Source: Cryobacterium melibiosiphilum (lineage in GTDB: Bacteria > Actinomycetota > Actinomycetes > Actinomycetales > Microbacteriaceae). From it: 36,751 bases of DNA. The stretch lies in contig NZ_QZVS01000069.1 in NCBI RefSeq assembly GCF_003602235.1, forward strand, positions 1 to 36,751, written 5' to 3'. The notes under the pieces were generated by a model. It ran no database searches. It saw only the letters and a program-made list of their open reading frames with translations, and had not been told where the DNA came from. A program made the position numbers and the translations under genes. Positions 1-7,845 of this stretch are shown in pieces; within the stretch, counting starts at the first letter, position 1, and the number at the start of each line of letters is the position of its first letter.

Positions 1-30
1 AACGGCGCGTCTGCTGGGCCGCGCCGCGGG

Positions 31-1062
31 TCAGCGGCCGCCGGGCAGCTGGCGCCCGCGCTGCTCCCGCGCGGCGTCGCCGTATGGGTAGTCCGACACC
101 ACCGGCGCACTGACCGCGGTCAGGCGCTGCACCTGCGCGTCGCTCAGCACGACGGATGCCGCCCCCAGGTTTTCTGACAGCTGCGCCACCGTGCGCGCAC
201 CCAGAATGACGGCGGTCACCCCGGGCTGGCCCTCGAGCCAGGCCAGGGACACCTGCGCGCTCGACGCGCCCACCTCGGTCGCAACCGCGCGGACCGTGTC
301 GATGATCGCCCAGGTGCGGTCGAGTTCGTTGCGCGGGATCCAGGCCTCCATGCCGCGCCCCGGGTCCTCACCGAGCCGCGTCGCCCCGGTCGGATCGGTG
401 TCGCGCAGGTATTTTCCGGTCAGCCAGCCGCCGCCGAGCGGTGACCACGGCAGCAGACCGAGGCCCGCGTCGAGGGCGGCCGGCACGATCTCGCTCTCAA
501 TCTCCCGCACCAGCAGGTTGTACTGCGGCTGCAGGGTGGCCGGCGGCGTGAAGCCGAGCGCCACCGCCCGGTGTACCGCCTTGGTCAGCTGCCAGCCGGT
601 GAAGTTGGAGACGCCCCAGTAGCCGATCTTTCCGGCGCGCACGGCGTCGTCGAGAAAGCGCAGGGTTTCATCGATCGGGGTCACCGGATCCCACGCGTGC
701 AGCTGGTACAGGTCGATCTGATCGGTGCCGAGTCGGCGCAGTGAAGCGTCGAGGGCCCGGGCCAGGTGGCGCCGGCTCGTGCCGAGATCGTTCGGGCCCG
801 GCCCCATCGGGAACCGGGCCTTGGTGGCCAGCACGAGCTGCTCGCGCTCGGCAGGGTGCGCGGCCAGCCAGGCGCCCACGATGTCTTCCGAGCGGCCAAA
901 ACTGTACACGTCCGCCGTGTCGATGAAGGTACCGCCGGCGGCCACGTAGGCGTCGATCAGCTCGTGACTCGTGGTGGTGTCGGCCTCCGCGCCGAAGGTC
1001 ATGGTGCCGAGGGCGTAGGTCGAGACGACCGCGCCGCTGTTGCCGAGGGTGCGATAGCGCAT
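31..1062 (-). CDS. Aldo/keto reductase
   Basis: NAD(P)H-dependent aldo/keto reductase of 343 residues, the normal size for the family. The TIM-barrel fold is recognisable throughout. The catalytic tetrad is visible as D48 and Y53 in FIDTADVYSFGRSED, K81 in LATKARF, and H122 in YQLHAWD. The cofactor region near the C-terminus (VILGARTVAQLSENL) is also present. The sequence resembles the YajO/YhdN-like group that reduces sugar or small aldehydes and ketones, but the substrate cannot be read from sequence. The ATG at 1062 is the only sensible start, since the protein opens with the usual MRYRTLGNSG. It is transcribed away from the sugar ABC importer starting at 1337, and the shared intergenic region holds a palindromic element. 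Sugar or polyol metabolism is therefore plausible but inferred. No signal peptide; cytoplasmic. Confidence 0.93.
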   Translation of the reverse strand: MRYRTLGNSGAVVSTYALGTMTFGAEADTTTSHELIDAYVAAGGTFIDTADVYSFGRSEDIVGAWLAAHPAEREQLVLATKARFPMGPGPNDLGTSRRHLARALDASLRRLGTDQIDLYQLHAWDPVTPIDETLRFLDDAVRAGKIGYWGVSNFTGWQLTKAVHRAVALGFTPPATLQPQYNLLVREIESEIVPAALDAGLGLLPWSPLGGGWLTGKYLRDTDPTGATRLGEDPGRGMEAWIPRNELDRTWAIIDTVRAVATEVGASSAQVSLAWLEGQPGVTAVILGARTVAQLSENLGAASVVLSDAQVQRLTAVSAPVVSDYPYGDAAREQRGRQLPGGR

Positions 1063-1150
1063 ATATCAGTCCTTTTCGTCGGTGAACCGGTCGTTCCCAG
1101 TGTGGCCCGCGCCGGCGGATGCCGCATCCCGGTCGGTCTCGCCGGCGCCC

Positions 1151-1249
1151 GCGGCATAACTCCTGCTGGCTACGCGGCCGGCCGAAAAAGTGGCCCGTGT
1201 TTCCGGGGTTCTGCCGTGCGGGCTGCACGATCTGCAGGAGTTATGCCGC
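1151..1249. repeat. Palindromic element family A, copy 1 (GCATAACTCCTGC arms)
   Basis: A 99-bp imperfect palindrome with perfect 16-bp arms, GCGGCATAACTCCTGC at 1151-1166 and its reverse complement at 1234-1249. The interior is 67 bp. The same arms recur at 34538-34631 and 35028-35120. Copies 1 and 3 also share the inner-right sequence ACGATCTGCAGG. This copy lies between two divergent genes, so it is not a simple 3' terminator here. No coding potential. Confidence 0.85.
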
Positions 1250-1281
1250 CGACGGGAGCCGCACCCGGCTCGGCCGCGCCG

Positions 1282-1295
1282 TTTCGGCCCCGAAA
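1282..1295. promoter_or_regulatory. Possible operator dyad upstream of the first sugar importer
   Basis: TTTCG-GCCC-CGAAA is a 14-bp dyad lying 41 bp before the start of the lipoprotein gene at 1337. It is followed by an A-rich CAAAAT (1302-1307) that could be a -10 box, and by a good ribosome-binding site GGAGG at 1324-1328. Sugar operons of this type are commonly controlled by LacI or ROK repressors at such dyads. No regulator gene is adjacent, so the assignment is tentative. Confidence 0.3.
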
Positions 1296-1336
1296 AGCTG
1301 GCAAAATCGAGGACAGATGCCCTGGAGGATCCACCC

Positions 1337-2323
1337 ATGAGTCACGCCCGCCCCACCCGCCCCATCAGCAACACCACCACGGCCCTCGCCCTCGCCGGCC
1401 TGCTCGCGCTCACCGGCTGCTCCGGAACCGGAGCCATCGACGACAACCGCGCCCCCTCGACCTCCGTGACCGGCACCATCGCCGTCATCACCCACGGCAC
1501 CCCCGGCGACAACTTCTGGGACGTCGTGAAAAGCGGCGCCGAGCAGGCCGCCGCCGACCTCGACATGAGAGTCACCTACCAGGGCGACGGCGACCCCGTG
1601 AAGCAGAGCCAGCTGATCGACGCGGCCGTCGCCGGCGACCCGGCCGGGCTGATCGTGTCGATGGCCAACCCCGACGGCGTGCGAGCCGCCGTCGAGAGCG
1701 CGGTCGCCGCGGGCATCCCCGTCGTCACGATCAATGCCGGCCTCGAGCAGTCCGCCGAGTTCGGTGCCCTCACCCACGTGGGCCAGAGCGAGTTTCTCGC
1801 CGGCCAGGCAGCAGGCGAAAGACTCGCCGAAGCCGGCGCCAACAACGTCATCTGCGTGATCCACGAGGCCGGGAACGTCTCGCTCGAAGAACGCTGCGCG
1901 GGAGCGGCCGACAAGCTTGACACCGTCACCAACCTGCAGGTCGACATCGCCAACCTCGCCGACGCCCAGAACACGATCCGCAGCAGCCTGCTCGCCGACC
2001 CGAGCATCGACGGCGTGCTCAGCCTCAACCCCGGCGTCGCTGTCTCCGCCGCGCAGGCCAACACGGAGGCCGGCGGCACCGCGCTGGTTGCCACCTTCGA
2101 CGTCTCCGCCGACGTCACCTCCCTGATCACAGACGGCTCGATCCTGTTCGCGCTCGACCAGCAGCCCTACTCGCAGGGCTACCTGCCGGTGGTGTTCCTC
2201 ACGCTGAAGCTGCGCAACGGCGACACCGTCGGCGGCGGCCAGCCCGTCTACTCCGGCCCCGGCTTCGTCACCACAGAGAACGCGGGGCAGGTCGCGGAGT
2301 TCGCCGAGCGAGGAACCCGGTGA
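1337..2323 (+). CDS. Sugar ABC transporter substrate-binding lipoprotein (CUT2, type I fold)
   Basis: Extracytoplasmic sugar-binding lipoprotein of 328 residues, in the ribose/fructose/xylose-binding class (Peripla_BP_4). A lipoprotein signal peptide ends at the lipobox LTGC with lipidated C28. The mature protein opens with the family pattern GTIAVITHGTPGDNFWDVV and contains the hinge-region QSQLIDAAVAGDPAGLIVSM and IPVVTINAG segments. The chosen ATG has GGAGG about 9 bp upstream. Longer upstream reading in the same frame runs through a palindromic repeat and is rejected. It is the first gene of a three-gene importer and overlaps the permease start by 4 bp (GTGA), implying translational coupling. 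The substrate is probably a pentose, hexose or polyol; sequence alone does not decide which. Confidence 0.92.
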   Translation: MSHARPTRPISNTTTALALAGLLALTGCSGTGAIDDNRAPSTSVTGTIAVITHGTPGDNFWDVVKSGAEQAAADLDMRVTYQGDGDPVKQSQLIDAAVAGDPAGLIVSMANPDGVRAAVESAVAAGIPVVTINAGLEQSAEFGALTHVGQSEFLAGQAAGERLAEAGANNVICVIHEAGNVSLEERCAGAADKLDTVTNLQVDIANLADAQNTIRSSLLADPSIDGVLSLNPGVAVSAAQANTEAGGTALVATFDVSADVTSLITDGSILFALDQQPYSQGYLPVVFLTLKLRNGDTVGGGQPVYSGPGFVTTENAGQVAEFAERGTR

Positions 2324-3384
2324 CGCGCCCCGCCGCATCCGCTGCCCCGACCACCACCGGCCCCAGCGCGCAGGACGCCCCGACAGCGCGCCACCCCGTG
2401 CGCGCCCTGCTGCGCCGCCCCGAACTCGGCGCGCTCGTGGCGGCCCTCGGCGTGTTCGTGTTCTTTTCCCTGACCAACAGCGTTTTTCTTTCCCCCGCCG
2501 GCGTCTCGACCTGGCTCTACAGTTCGAGCCTGTTCGGCATCATGGCCGTCGCGGTCGCGCTGCTGATGATCGGCGGCGAATTCGACCTCTCCGCGGGCGC
2601 GATGACCGGAACGACCGGGCTGCTGGTGGGAATAATGACCACGCAGTGGGGCCTCAACGTCTGGGTCGCGATGCTCGTCGCCCTCGCGATCGCCCTCACG
2701 ATCGGCGCCGCCAACGCGCTGATCGTCGTGAAGACCGGCCTGCCGAGTTTCATCGTGACCCTCGCGACGTTTTTCATCCTTCAGGGTCTGAACCTCGCCG
2801 TCACAAAGCTCATCACCGGGTCGGTCGTCATTCAGGGCATGAACCAGGTTCCCTTCTTCGACACCGTTAAAATCCTGTTCGGGTCCACAATCCCCGTTTT
2901 CGGCCTCGACCTGAAGGTTGCCGTGCTGTGGTGGTTCGCCGTGATCGCCCTCGCCACCTGGGTGCTGCTGCGCACCCGAAGCGGCAACTGGATCGTCGCC
3001 GTCGGCGGCGACCAGCCCGCCGCCCGCCAGCTCGGCGTGCCGGTGCTGAAGGTTAAGCTCAGCCTGTTCATGACCACCGCCGGCGCCGGCTGGCTGGTCG
3101 GCATGCTGATGCTCTTCGACGTCTCCACCGTGCAGGCGACCACCGGCATCGGCCAGGAATTCATCTACATCATCTGCGCCGTCGTCGGCGGGAGCCTCCT
3201 CACCGGTGGCTACGGATCGGCCGCCGGCGCTGCCCTCGGCGCCCTGATCTACGGCATGACCCTGCAGGGAATCGTCTTCGCCCAGTGGGACAACAACTGG
3301 CTCAAAGCCTTCCTCGGCGTGATGCTTCTTCTCGCGGTGCTCGTCAACCTGTCGGTGCGGAAGCGCGTCGGGGCCCGCGCATGA
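2320..3384 (+). CDS. Sugar ABC transporter permease (CUT2, RbsC/FrcC-like)
   Basis: Integral membrane permease of 354 residues from the BPD_transp_2 family, which forms a homodimeric channel for pentoses and hexoses. About ten hydrophobic segments are visible after a Thr/Ala/Pro-rich cytoplasmic N-terminus of roughly 40 residues. Family landmarks are the [13 protein letters not shown] segment (the GGIDLSVG-type signature), [17 protein letters not shown], and the late [21 protein letters not shown] loop that meets the ATPase. The GTG start overlaps the preceding stop (GTGA), with AGGA just upstream. The gene ends with an ATGA overlap into the ATPase. Gene order lipoprotein, permease, ATPase matches S. 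meliloti frcBCA rather than the rbsDACBK order. Confidence 0.92.
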   Translation: MTRPAASAAPTTTGPSAQDAPTARHPVRALLRRPELGALVAALGVFVFFSLTNSVFLSPAGVSTWLYSSSLFGIMAVAVALLMIGGEFDLSAGAMTGTTGLLVGIMTTQWGLNVWVAMLVALAIALTIGAANALIVVKTGLPSFIVTLATFFILQGLNLAVTKLITGSVVIQGMNQVPFFDTVKILFGSTIPVFGLDLKVAVLWWFAVIALATWVLLRTRSGNWIVAVGGDQPAARQLGVPVLKVKLSLFMTTAGAGWLVGMLMLFDVSTVQATTGIGQEFIYIICAVVGGSLLTGGYGSAAGAALGALIYGMTLQGIVFAQWDNNWLKAFLGVMLLLAVLVNLSVRKRVGARA

Positions 3385-4169
3385 GCGCCGCCCCGATCCT
3401 CGAGGTGCGCTCGATCGGCAAATCCTACGGCCCGGTACGCGCGCTGCACGGCGTCTCGGCCACGGTCGCGGCCGGCGACGTGCTCTGCGTGCTCGGCGAC
3501 AACGGCGCCGGCAAGTCGACGCTCATTAAAATCCTCGCCGGCGTGCACCCGCACACCGAGGGCGAACTGCTCGCCCACGGCCGCCCGGTCACGTTCGCGA
3601 GCCCGCGCGCGGCCCTCGATCTCGGCATCACGACCGTGTACCAGGACCTCGCCGTCGTGCCGCTGATGCCGGTCTGGCGCAACTTCTTCCTCGGCGCGGA
3701 GCTCACGATCGGCCCCTTCCGCCGGCTCGATATCCGACGGATGCGCCACCTCGCCCACACCGAACTGGCGCGCATGGGCATCCGCTTGCGTGATGTCGAC
3801 CAGCCGATCGGCACCCTGTCCGGCGGCGAACGGCAGTCCGTCGCGATCGCCCGCGCCGTGTACTTCGGGGCGAGTGTGGTGATTCTCGACGAGCCGACCG
3901 CGGCGCTCGGGGTCACCCAGTCGGGAGTCGTCTTGCGCTACATCATGCAGGCCCGAGACCTGGGCCTCGGCGTCGTCTTCATCACGCACAACCCGCACCA
4001 CGCCTACCCGGTGGGCGACCGGTTTCTGCTGCTCGAGCACAGCACCAGCCTCGGCGTGTTTCCGAAAGCCGGCATCAGCCTCGCCGAGATGACCGCCCTG
4101 ATGGCCGGCGGCGCCGAACTCGAGGCCCTCGCCCACGAGCTCGAGCGCCCGCCCTCGTCCCGCGAGTGA
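3381..4169 (+). CDS. Sugar ABC transporter ATP-binding protein (single-domain, FrcA-like)
   Basis: ABC ATPase of 262 residues that powers the importer encoded just upstream. Walker A is GDNGAGKST (39-47), the signature is LSGGE (146-150), Walker B is VVILDEP (166-172), and the switch histidine is H203 in FITHNPHHA. It has one nucleotide-binding domain, unlike the ~500-residue double-domain RbsA/XylG proteins; this is the FrcA arrangement. The start ATG overlaps the permease stop (ATGA); a longer upstream frame lies inside the permease and is not used. Its own stop codon falls inside the left arm of a palindromic element (4161-4220). The C-terminal 20 or so residues after MTALMAGG are charged and variable. 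Confidence 0.92.
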   Translation: MSAAPILEVRSIGKSYGPVRALHGVSATVAAGDVLCVLGDNGAGKSTLIKILAGVHPHTEGELLAHGRPVTFASPRAALDLGITTVYQDLAVVPLMPVWRNFFLGAELTIGPFRRLDIRRMRHLAHTELARMGIRLRDVDQPIGTLSGGERQSVAIARAVYFGASVVILDEPTAALGVTQSGVVLRYIMQARDLGLGVVFITHNPHHAYPVGDRFLLLEHSTSLGVFPKAGISLAEMTALMAGGAELEALAHELERPPSSRE

Positions 4170-4220
4170 GCATTTTTTGCACTTCCCGGCGGGTTTTGGT
4201 GCACAAACCGCTCACTCGCG
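4161..4220. repeat. Palindromic element family B, overlapping the ATPase stop codon
   Basis: Perfect 11-bp arms CGCGAGTGAGC (4161-4171) and GCTCACTCGCG (4210-4220) enclose a second, weaker pairing between TTTTTTGCAC and GTGCACAAA. The TGA stop of the upstream ATPase (4167-4169) is part of the left arm. It could form a long hairpin acting as a transcription terminator or mRNA 3'-end stabiliser. Only one copy is in this window. Confidence 0.75.
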
Positions 4221-4260
4221 AGGAGTGGGGCGGCTCCGCGACCGGCCGTAGGCTGAACGG

Positions 4261-4728
4261 ATGACTTCTCCCCGTGTGCTCATCCTGCTCGACGTCGACG
4301 GCGTGCTGAACCCGCAGTCGCAGCATCCGCGGCTCGTACTCAGCCCCGACCGCGCACTGCTCGTGCAGCGGCTCGCGGGGCTCGGGGACATCGTCTGGGC
4401 CACGACCTGGTCGCCGACGCACACGTTCCACCTCACCCGGGATCTCGAGCTTGCCGACACCACCGAGGGCATCGCGTTTCCGCGGGACATGCACGCCGAC
4501 CCGGCCGCACCCGCCCCGACCCCGAAGCTGCACTGGGTTGCCCGTTGGCTCGCGCGCCAAGACGACCCGCCGCGCGCCGTGGTCTGGATCGACGACCTGC
4601 TGCGCGCCGACGCCGAGGATTGGGCCGCCGCGCAGCCCTACCCGACGCTGCTCGTGCACCCGGAGCCCCGAGCCGGACTCACGTCCGAGCACGTCGACGA
4701 GGTGACGGCCTTCGTCGCCGCCCTCTAG
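4261..4728 (+). CDS. Small HAD-fold hydrolase-like protein
   Basis: Protein of 155 residues with a minimal HAD core. Motif I is LILLDVDGVLNP with D11 and D13. Motif II is VWATTW (Thr48/49). K89 in TPKLHW may be motif III, and VVWIDDLL (D111, D112) is motif IV. There is no cap domain, and the length fits the short HAD proteins related to the PF18143-type Swiss Army Knife RNA repair HAD domain; that family assignment is from memory of its motifs. A phosphohydrolase or phosphotransferase activity is expected, substrate unknown. The ATG at 4261 lacks a strong Shine-Dalgarno. It is flanked on both sides by long palindromes (4161-4220 and 4737-4825), so it is probably its own transcription unit. 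Confidence 0.8.
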   Translation: MTSPRVLILLDVDGVLNPQSQHPRLVLSPDRALLVQRLAGLGDIVWATTWSPTHTFHLTRDLELADTTEGIAFPRDMHADPAAPAPTPKLHWVARWLARQDDPPRAVVWIDDLLRADAEDWAAAQPYPTLLVHPEPRAGLTSEHVDEVTAFVAAL

Positions 4729-4736
4729 CCCCGCCG

Positions 4737-4825
4737 CCGTACCATTCGACGGTGTTCACCCCTCAACAGGGTGTTTTCGGCCCAAAACCGGGCGAAACCG
4801 AGCTCAACTCCGTCGAATGGTACGG
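4737..4825. repeat. Long palindrome with perfect 16-bp arms (family C)
   Basis: Arms CCGTACCATTCGACGG (4737-4752) and CCGTCGAATGGTACGG (4810-4825) are perfectly complementary and enclose 57 bp. The interior has smaller pairings (TTTCGG with CCGAAA-like segments). It lies between the convergent 3' ends of the HAD-like gene and the LAXTG surface protein gene, a position that suits a bidirectional terminator. The arm length and large loop are unlike a simple intrinsic terminator. Confidence 0.8.
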
Positions 4826-4862
4826 GCGACGGGCGACGGGCGACGGATGCTCCGGCGAGCGG

Positions 4863-5387
4863 CTACTGCGCGGCGCGCTTGCGACGCAGCACGGCCAGCA
4901 CCACGACGAGTGCCACGCCGAGCACGAGGGCGCCGGCACCGGCCCAGATCAGCAGCACGGGAGCGTCGTACCCGGTGCCGGCGAGGCCGGAACCGGCATC
5001 CGCTGCCGAGACGGTGATGGTGGCCACGCCGACCGCGCCGGACAGCTGGCCGGTGGCGGTGGTCGTGTAGGAGCCGGTGGCGTCGGCCGGGAGGGTGACG
5101 TTGACGCTCGCGGCGCCGGCATCCGTCGCGGACTTCACGAGCGTGACGGTGGCCGCGCGAACGGCGGAGAGGGTTGCGGTGCCCGCGCCGTCGACGGCGA
5201 AGGTCACGGCCTCGCCGGCGGTGAACGCGCCCGCGGCGAAGTCGACGGCGACGGTTTCGCCGGGCAGCGGCGTTCCGGACACGCTGATGCTGTCGGCCGG
5301 CACGTAGCCCGATGCCTGGGCGGTCAGCGGCATCGCGAACACGGCCAGCACGCTCAGGGCAATCGTTGCGAAGATGCGTCGAGCCGT
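4863..5387 (-). CDS. LAXTG-anchored cell-surface protein, probable ACG start
   Basis: Small secreted, wall-anchored protein of unknown function, 174 residues if started at 5387. The N-terminus reads ARRIFATIALSVLAVF followed by AMPLTAQA, a classic Sec signal peptide. The middle (about 100 residues) is Ala/Thr/Val-rich beta-sandwich-like sequence of Ig type. The C-terminus has LAGTG (about residue 135), a hydrophobic span and RRKR, a sorting signal matching the LAXTG motif used by actinobacterial class E sortases. Odd point: no ATG/GTG/TTG precedes the signal peptide in frame. An AGGGGG ribosome-binding site sits 7 bp before an ACG codon at 5387-5385. The alternative GTG at 5351 would remove the basic n-region of the signal peptide. 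The start is therefore inferred, not certain. Confidence 0.75.
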   Translation of the reverse strand, partial: TARRIFATIALSVLAVFAMPLTAQASGYVPADSISVSGTPLPGETVAVDFAAGAFTAGEAVTFAVDGAGTATLSAVRAATVTLVKSATDAGAASVNVTLPADATGSYTTTATGQLSGAVGVATITVSAADAGSGLAGTGYDAPVLLIWAGAGALVLGVALVVVLAVLRRKRAAQ

Positions 5388-5487
5388 GGTGGAACCCCCT
5401 GTATATACGTACGGCCACGGTCTGAGATCAGACGGACCAGTCCCAGTCTATGGGGCAATCGGTCAGCCCCGAGCCGCGCTCGCGGCC

Positions 5488-6663
5488 CTACACGACCCGG
5501 CGCAGCTGCTCGTCGATCGCGTCGGTGCCGAAAATCTGGTCGGCCGTGATGAGCGCGAGCCCCGACACTCCCCCGAGATCGCCGAGCGTCGACGTCGTGA
5601 TGCGCAGCCGCCGGGTGGCCAGCGTCGACGTGCGCTGGTAGACCCGCTCCCGGATGCCGGACATCAGCACTTCCCCGCAGTCCGCCAGCTGGCCGGACAC
5701 CACGATCACCGCCGGGTTCAGGATGCTGACCAGGTCGGCGACCGCGTCGCCGAGCGTGCGCCCCGCCTGCCGCACCAGGCGCACGGCGGCGATATTGCCC
5801 GCGATCACGAGTTGCACGACCTCGGTCGGGGACGTCACCGCAATGCCGAGGGCGGTCAGGTCGCGCACGAGGGCCCATCCGCTCGCCGAGGCCTCGACGC
5901 AGCCCTCGTTGCCGCACCGGCACTGCAGCAGCGCCACCTCGTCGGGGCCCACGGTCGGCGCCGTGCGGGTGTGGCCGATATCCCCGGCCGCGCCCTCGTT
6001 GCCGCGCACGATCTGCCCGTTGAAGACGAGGCCGGCCCCGATGCCGGTGCCGAGCTTGAGGCCGATCAGGTTGTCGCTCTTCAGCACGCGGGCTTCGATC
6101 GCCGCCCGGGCGTTGGCGTCGTTCTCCACCACGACCGGCACGGCGAAGTGGCTGCCGAACCAGCCGGCAATGTCGAAACCGTCCCAGCCGGTCATGATCG
6201 GCGGGCTCACCACGCGGCCTGCCGCGAAATCGACCGGACCGGGCACGCCCACCCCGATGCCCCAGACGCCGCCGGTGTCGCCGAGTTCCTCCATCGCCAC
6301 GAGCACGTCGCCGAGCACCCGTTCTGGCCCTTCCCAGACGTTGACCCGGCGGGTCACGTGCCGAATCGGCGTGCCTTCCAGGTCGCACAGGGCGACGATG
6401 AAACCGGATGCCCCGATATCGACCGCGAGCAGGCTCGCCCGCCGCTGATTGAACTCGAACAGGCTCGACGGGCGTCCGCCCGTGGACTCGCCCCCGCCGA
6501 TGGCGGAGATCAGACCGGCCGCGTGCAGCGAGGTCAGGCGCTGGTTCACGGTCGACCGTGACAGGCCCGTGATGCGCATGACATCGGTGCGGCTGAGCCG
6601 CTTGCGGTCGCGAAAAAGGGACAGCACGTCGCTGACGTGGGAGGGTGCATCGTTCCAGGACAT
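5488..6663 (-). CDS. ROK-family transcriptional repressor
   Basis: Sugar-responsive repressor of 391 residues. The N-terminal winged helix-turn-helix covers roughly residues 10-60 (LSRTDVMRITGLSRSTVNQRL). The ROK sugar-binding domain follows from about 77 (LLAVDIGASGFIVALCDLEG). The domain keeps the nucleotide/sugar-binding glycine segments (GVGVPGPVD, LGTGIGAGLV), the ENDAN segment with D182, and the zinc motif H231, C248, C250, C255 (CRCGNEGCVE). It diverges from the FrcBCA-like importer operon beginning at 6798. An 18-bp perfect-arm dyad in the shared promoter region is a likely binding site. By analogy with XylR/NagC-type regulators it should release DNA when the imported sugar binds. The ATG at 6663 gives a standard ROK regulator N-terminus. 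Confidence 0.92.
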   Translation of the reverse strand: MSWNDAPSHVSDVLSLFRDRKRLSRTDVMRITGLSRSTVNQRLTSLHAAGLISAIGGGESTGGRPSSLFEFNQRRASLLAVDIGASGFIVALCDLEGTPIRHVTRRVNVWEGPERVLGDVLVAMEELGDTGGVWGIGVGVPGPVDFAAGRVVSPPIMTGWDGFDIAGWFGSHFAVPVVVENDANARAAIEARVLKSDNLIGLKLGTGIGAGLVFNGQIVRGNEGAAGDIGHTRTAPTVGPDEVALLQCRCGNEGCVEASASGWALVRDLTALGIAVTSPTEVVQLVIAGNIAAVRLVRQAGRTLGDAVADLVSILNPAVIVVSGQLADCGEVLMSGIRERVYQRTSTLATRRLRITTSTLGDLGGVSGLALITADQIFGTDAIDEQLRRVV

Positions 6664-6699
6664 TCGGGCTCCAGTGCCTCAGGTGTTTCGATCTTACCC

Positions 6700-6717
6700 G
6701 TCAGAAAGAATTCTGAC
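6700..6717. promoter_or_regulatory. Likely ROK operator, 7-bp perfect dyad
   Basis: GTCAGAA-AGAA-TTCTGAC is a dyad with perfect 7-bp arms and a 4-bp spacer. It is the only strong dyad in the 134-bp gap between the ROK gene and the divergent importer operon. It overlaps the candidate -35 of the importer promoter, so bound repressor would block that promoter. Its role is inferred from position and symmetry. Confidence 0.55.
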
Positions 6718-6739
6718 TTCTGTATTGTCAAAGCATAAA
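6711..6739 (+). promoter_or_regulatory. Candidate promoter of the FrcBCA-like operon
   Basis: TTCTGA (6711-6716) and CATAAA (6734-6739) are spaced by 17 bp. The ribosome-binding site TGAGG (6788-6792) and ATG (6798) lie downstream. On the opposite strand a consensus TTGACA (6732-6727) could be the -35 of the divergent ROK gene, which would make the region a face-to-face control element. Box matches are moderate. Confidence 0.35.
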
Positions 6740-6797
6740 AGTGGCGCTAGTTTTATCCCACTGGCACACGGTGGTGCCCCAACCTTCTGAGGTAGAC

Positions 6798-7835
6798 ATG
6801 TTCAGCACAGACGCAACATGGCAGCGCACTCTGCGCGTGGCCGTTCCCCTCGGGGCACTCGCCCTGCTCCTCGCCGGCTGCTCCAACGGCGCATCGTCGG
6901 ATGCGACCGGCGCCGGCGGCGCCAAGGTCGCCGCGGTCATCAAGGGCCTCGACAACCCCTTCTTCCAGGCCATGGAAGACGGCATCAACGACGCCGCCGA
7001 CACCGACGGGGTCGACGTCAGCATCCAGGCCGCCGCCGACGTCGGCGACACCTCCGGCCAGGCCGACAAGCTCAGCGCGCTCGCCGGCCAGGACTTCGGC
7101 TGCTTCATCATCAACCCGATCAGCGGCACCAACCTCGTGCAGGCCCTCAGCCAGGTCAGCACCGCCGGCAAGGCCATCGTCAACATCGACAGCCCGATCG
7201 ACCCCGACGCGGCGCAGACCGCGAACATCGACATTGCCACCTACATCGGCACCGACAACGAGGCCGCCGGCGGCAAGGCCGGCGACTTCATCGCCTCGCA
7301 GGTGCCGGCCGGCAGCAAGGTCGCCATCATCGGCGGCATCGCCGGTGACGTCACGAGCGCCGCCCGCGTCGACGGCTTCAGGGCTGCCGCCGGTGACCTC
7401 ACCGTCGTGCAGGAGACCGCCGCCGACTGGAAGCGTGAGGTCGCCCTCACCGCCGCCACCGACATCATCGCGGCCAACCCCGACATCACGGCCTTCTTCG
7501 CCGCCAACGACGACATGGGCCTCGGCATCGTGAAGGCCGTCGAAAACGCCCAGCGCACCGGCGAGATCGTGGTGGTCAGCGTCGACGGCAACAAGGACGC
7601 CCTCGAATCGGTGGCCGCCGGCGGCCTCACCGCGACCGTCGCCCAGTATCCCTACGCGATCGGCGAACTCGGCCTGCAAGCCTGCGAGGTCGTCGCGGCC
7701 GGACAGACCCTGCCCGACCAGATCGAATCCCCGACGGCCCTGGTCACGACCGACGTCGCGGCGGATGCCATCGCCAAGTTCCCGCAGCCGTTCGAGGCTT
7801 TCGAGAACCCGCTGACCGCGCTGCTGACCAAGTAG
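6798..7835 (+). CDS. Sugar ABC transporter substrate-binding lipoprotein (FrcB-like)
   Basis: Sugar-binding lipoprotein of 345 residues with lipobox LLAGC and lipidated C28. The mature protein matches the ribose/fructose-binding type I fold: KVAAVIKGLDNPFFQAMEDGINDAA, then CFIINPISGTNLVQAL, then AFFAANDDMGLGIVKAVE and VVSVDGNKDALESVAAG. An ATG at 6798 preceded by TGAGG is chosen over an upstream in-frame GTG at 6741, because it gives a proper signal peptide. It heads an operon with permease, ATPase, two sugar epimerase-like proteins and a kinase, all on the same strand. That context favours a ketose such as fructose, allulose or tagatose as ligand, which is inference. Likely controlled by the divergent ROK repressor. 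Confidence 0.92.
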   Translation: MFSTDATWQRTLRVAVPLGALALLLAGCSNGASSDATGAGGAKVAAVIKGLDNPFFQAMEDGINDAADTDGVDVSIQAAADVGDTSGQADKLSALAGQDFGCFIINPISGTNLVQALSQVSTAGKAIVNIDSPIDPDAAQTANIDIATYIGTDNEAAGGKAGDFIASQVPAGSKVAIIGGIAGDVTSAARVDGFRAAAGDLTVVQETAADWKREVALTAATDIIAANPDITAFFAANDDMGLGIVKAVENAQRTGEIVVVSVDGNKDALESVAAGGLTATVAQYPYAIGELGLQACEVVAAGQTLPDQIESPTALVTTDVAADAIAKFPQPFEAFENPLTALLTK

Positions 7836-7845
7836 GACCGCGCTC

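Noticed and set aside
6664..6797. Riboswitch in the ROK/importer gap
   Set aside because: The gap is short and its structure is explained by a small operator dyad; no known aptamer pattern seen.
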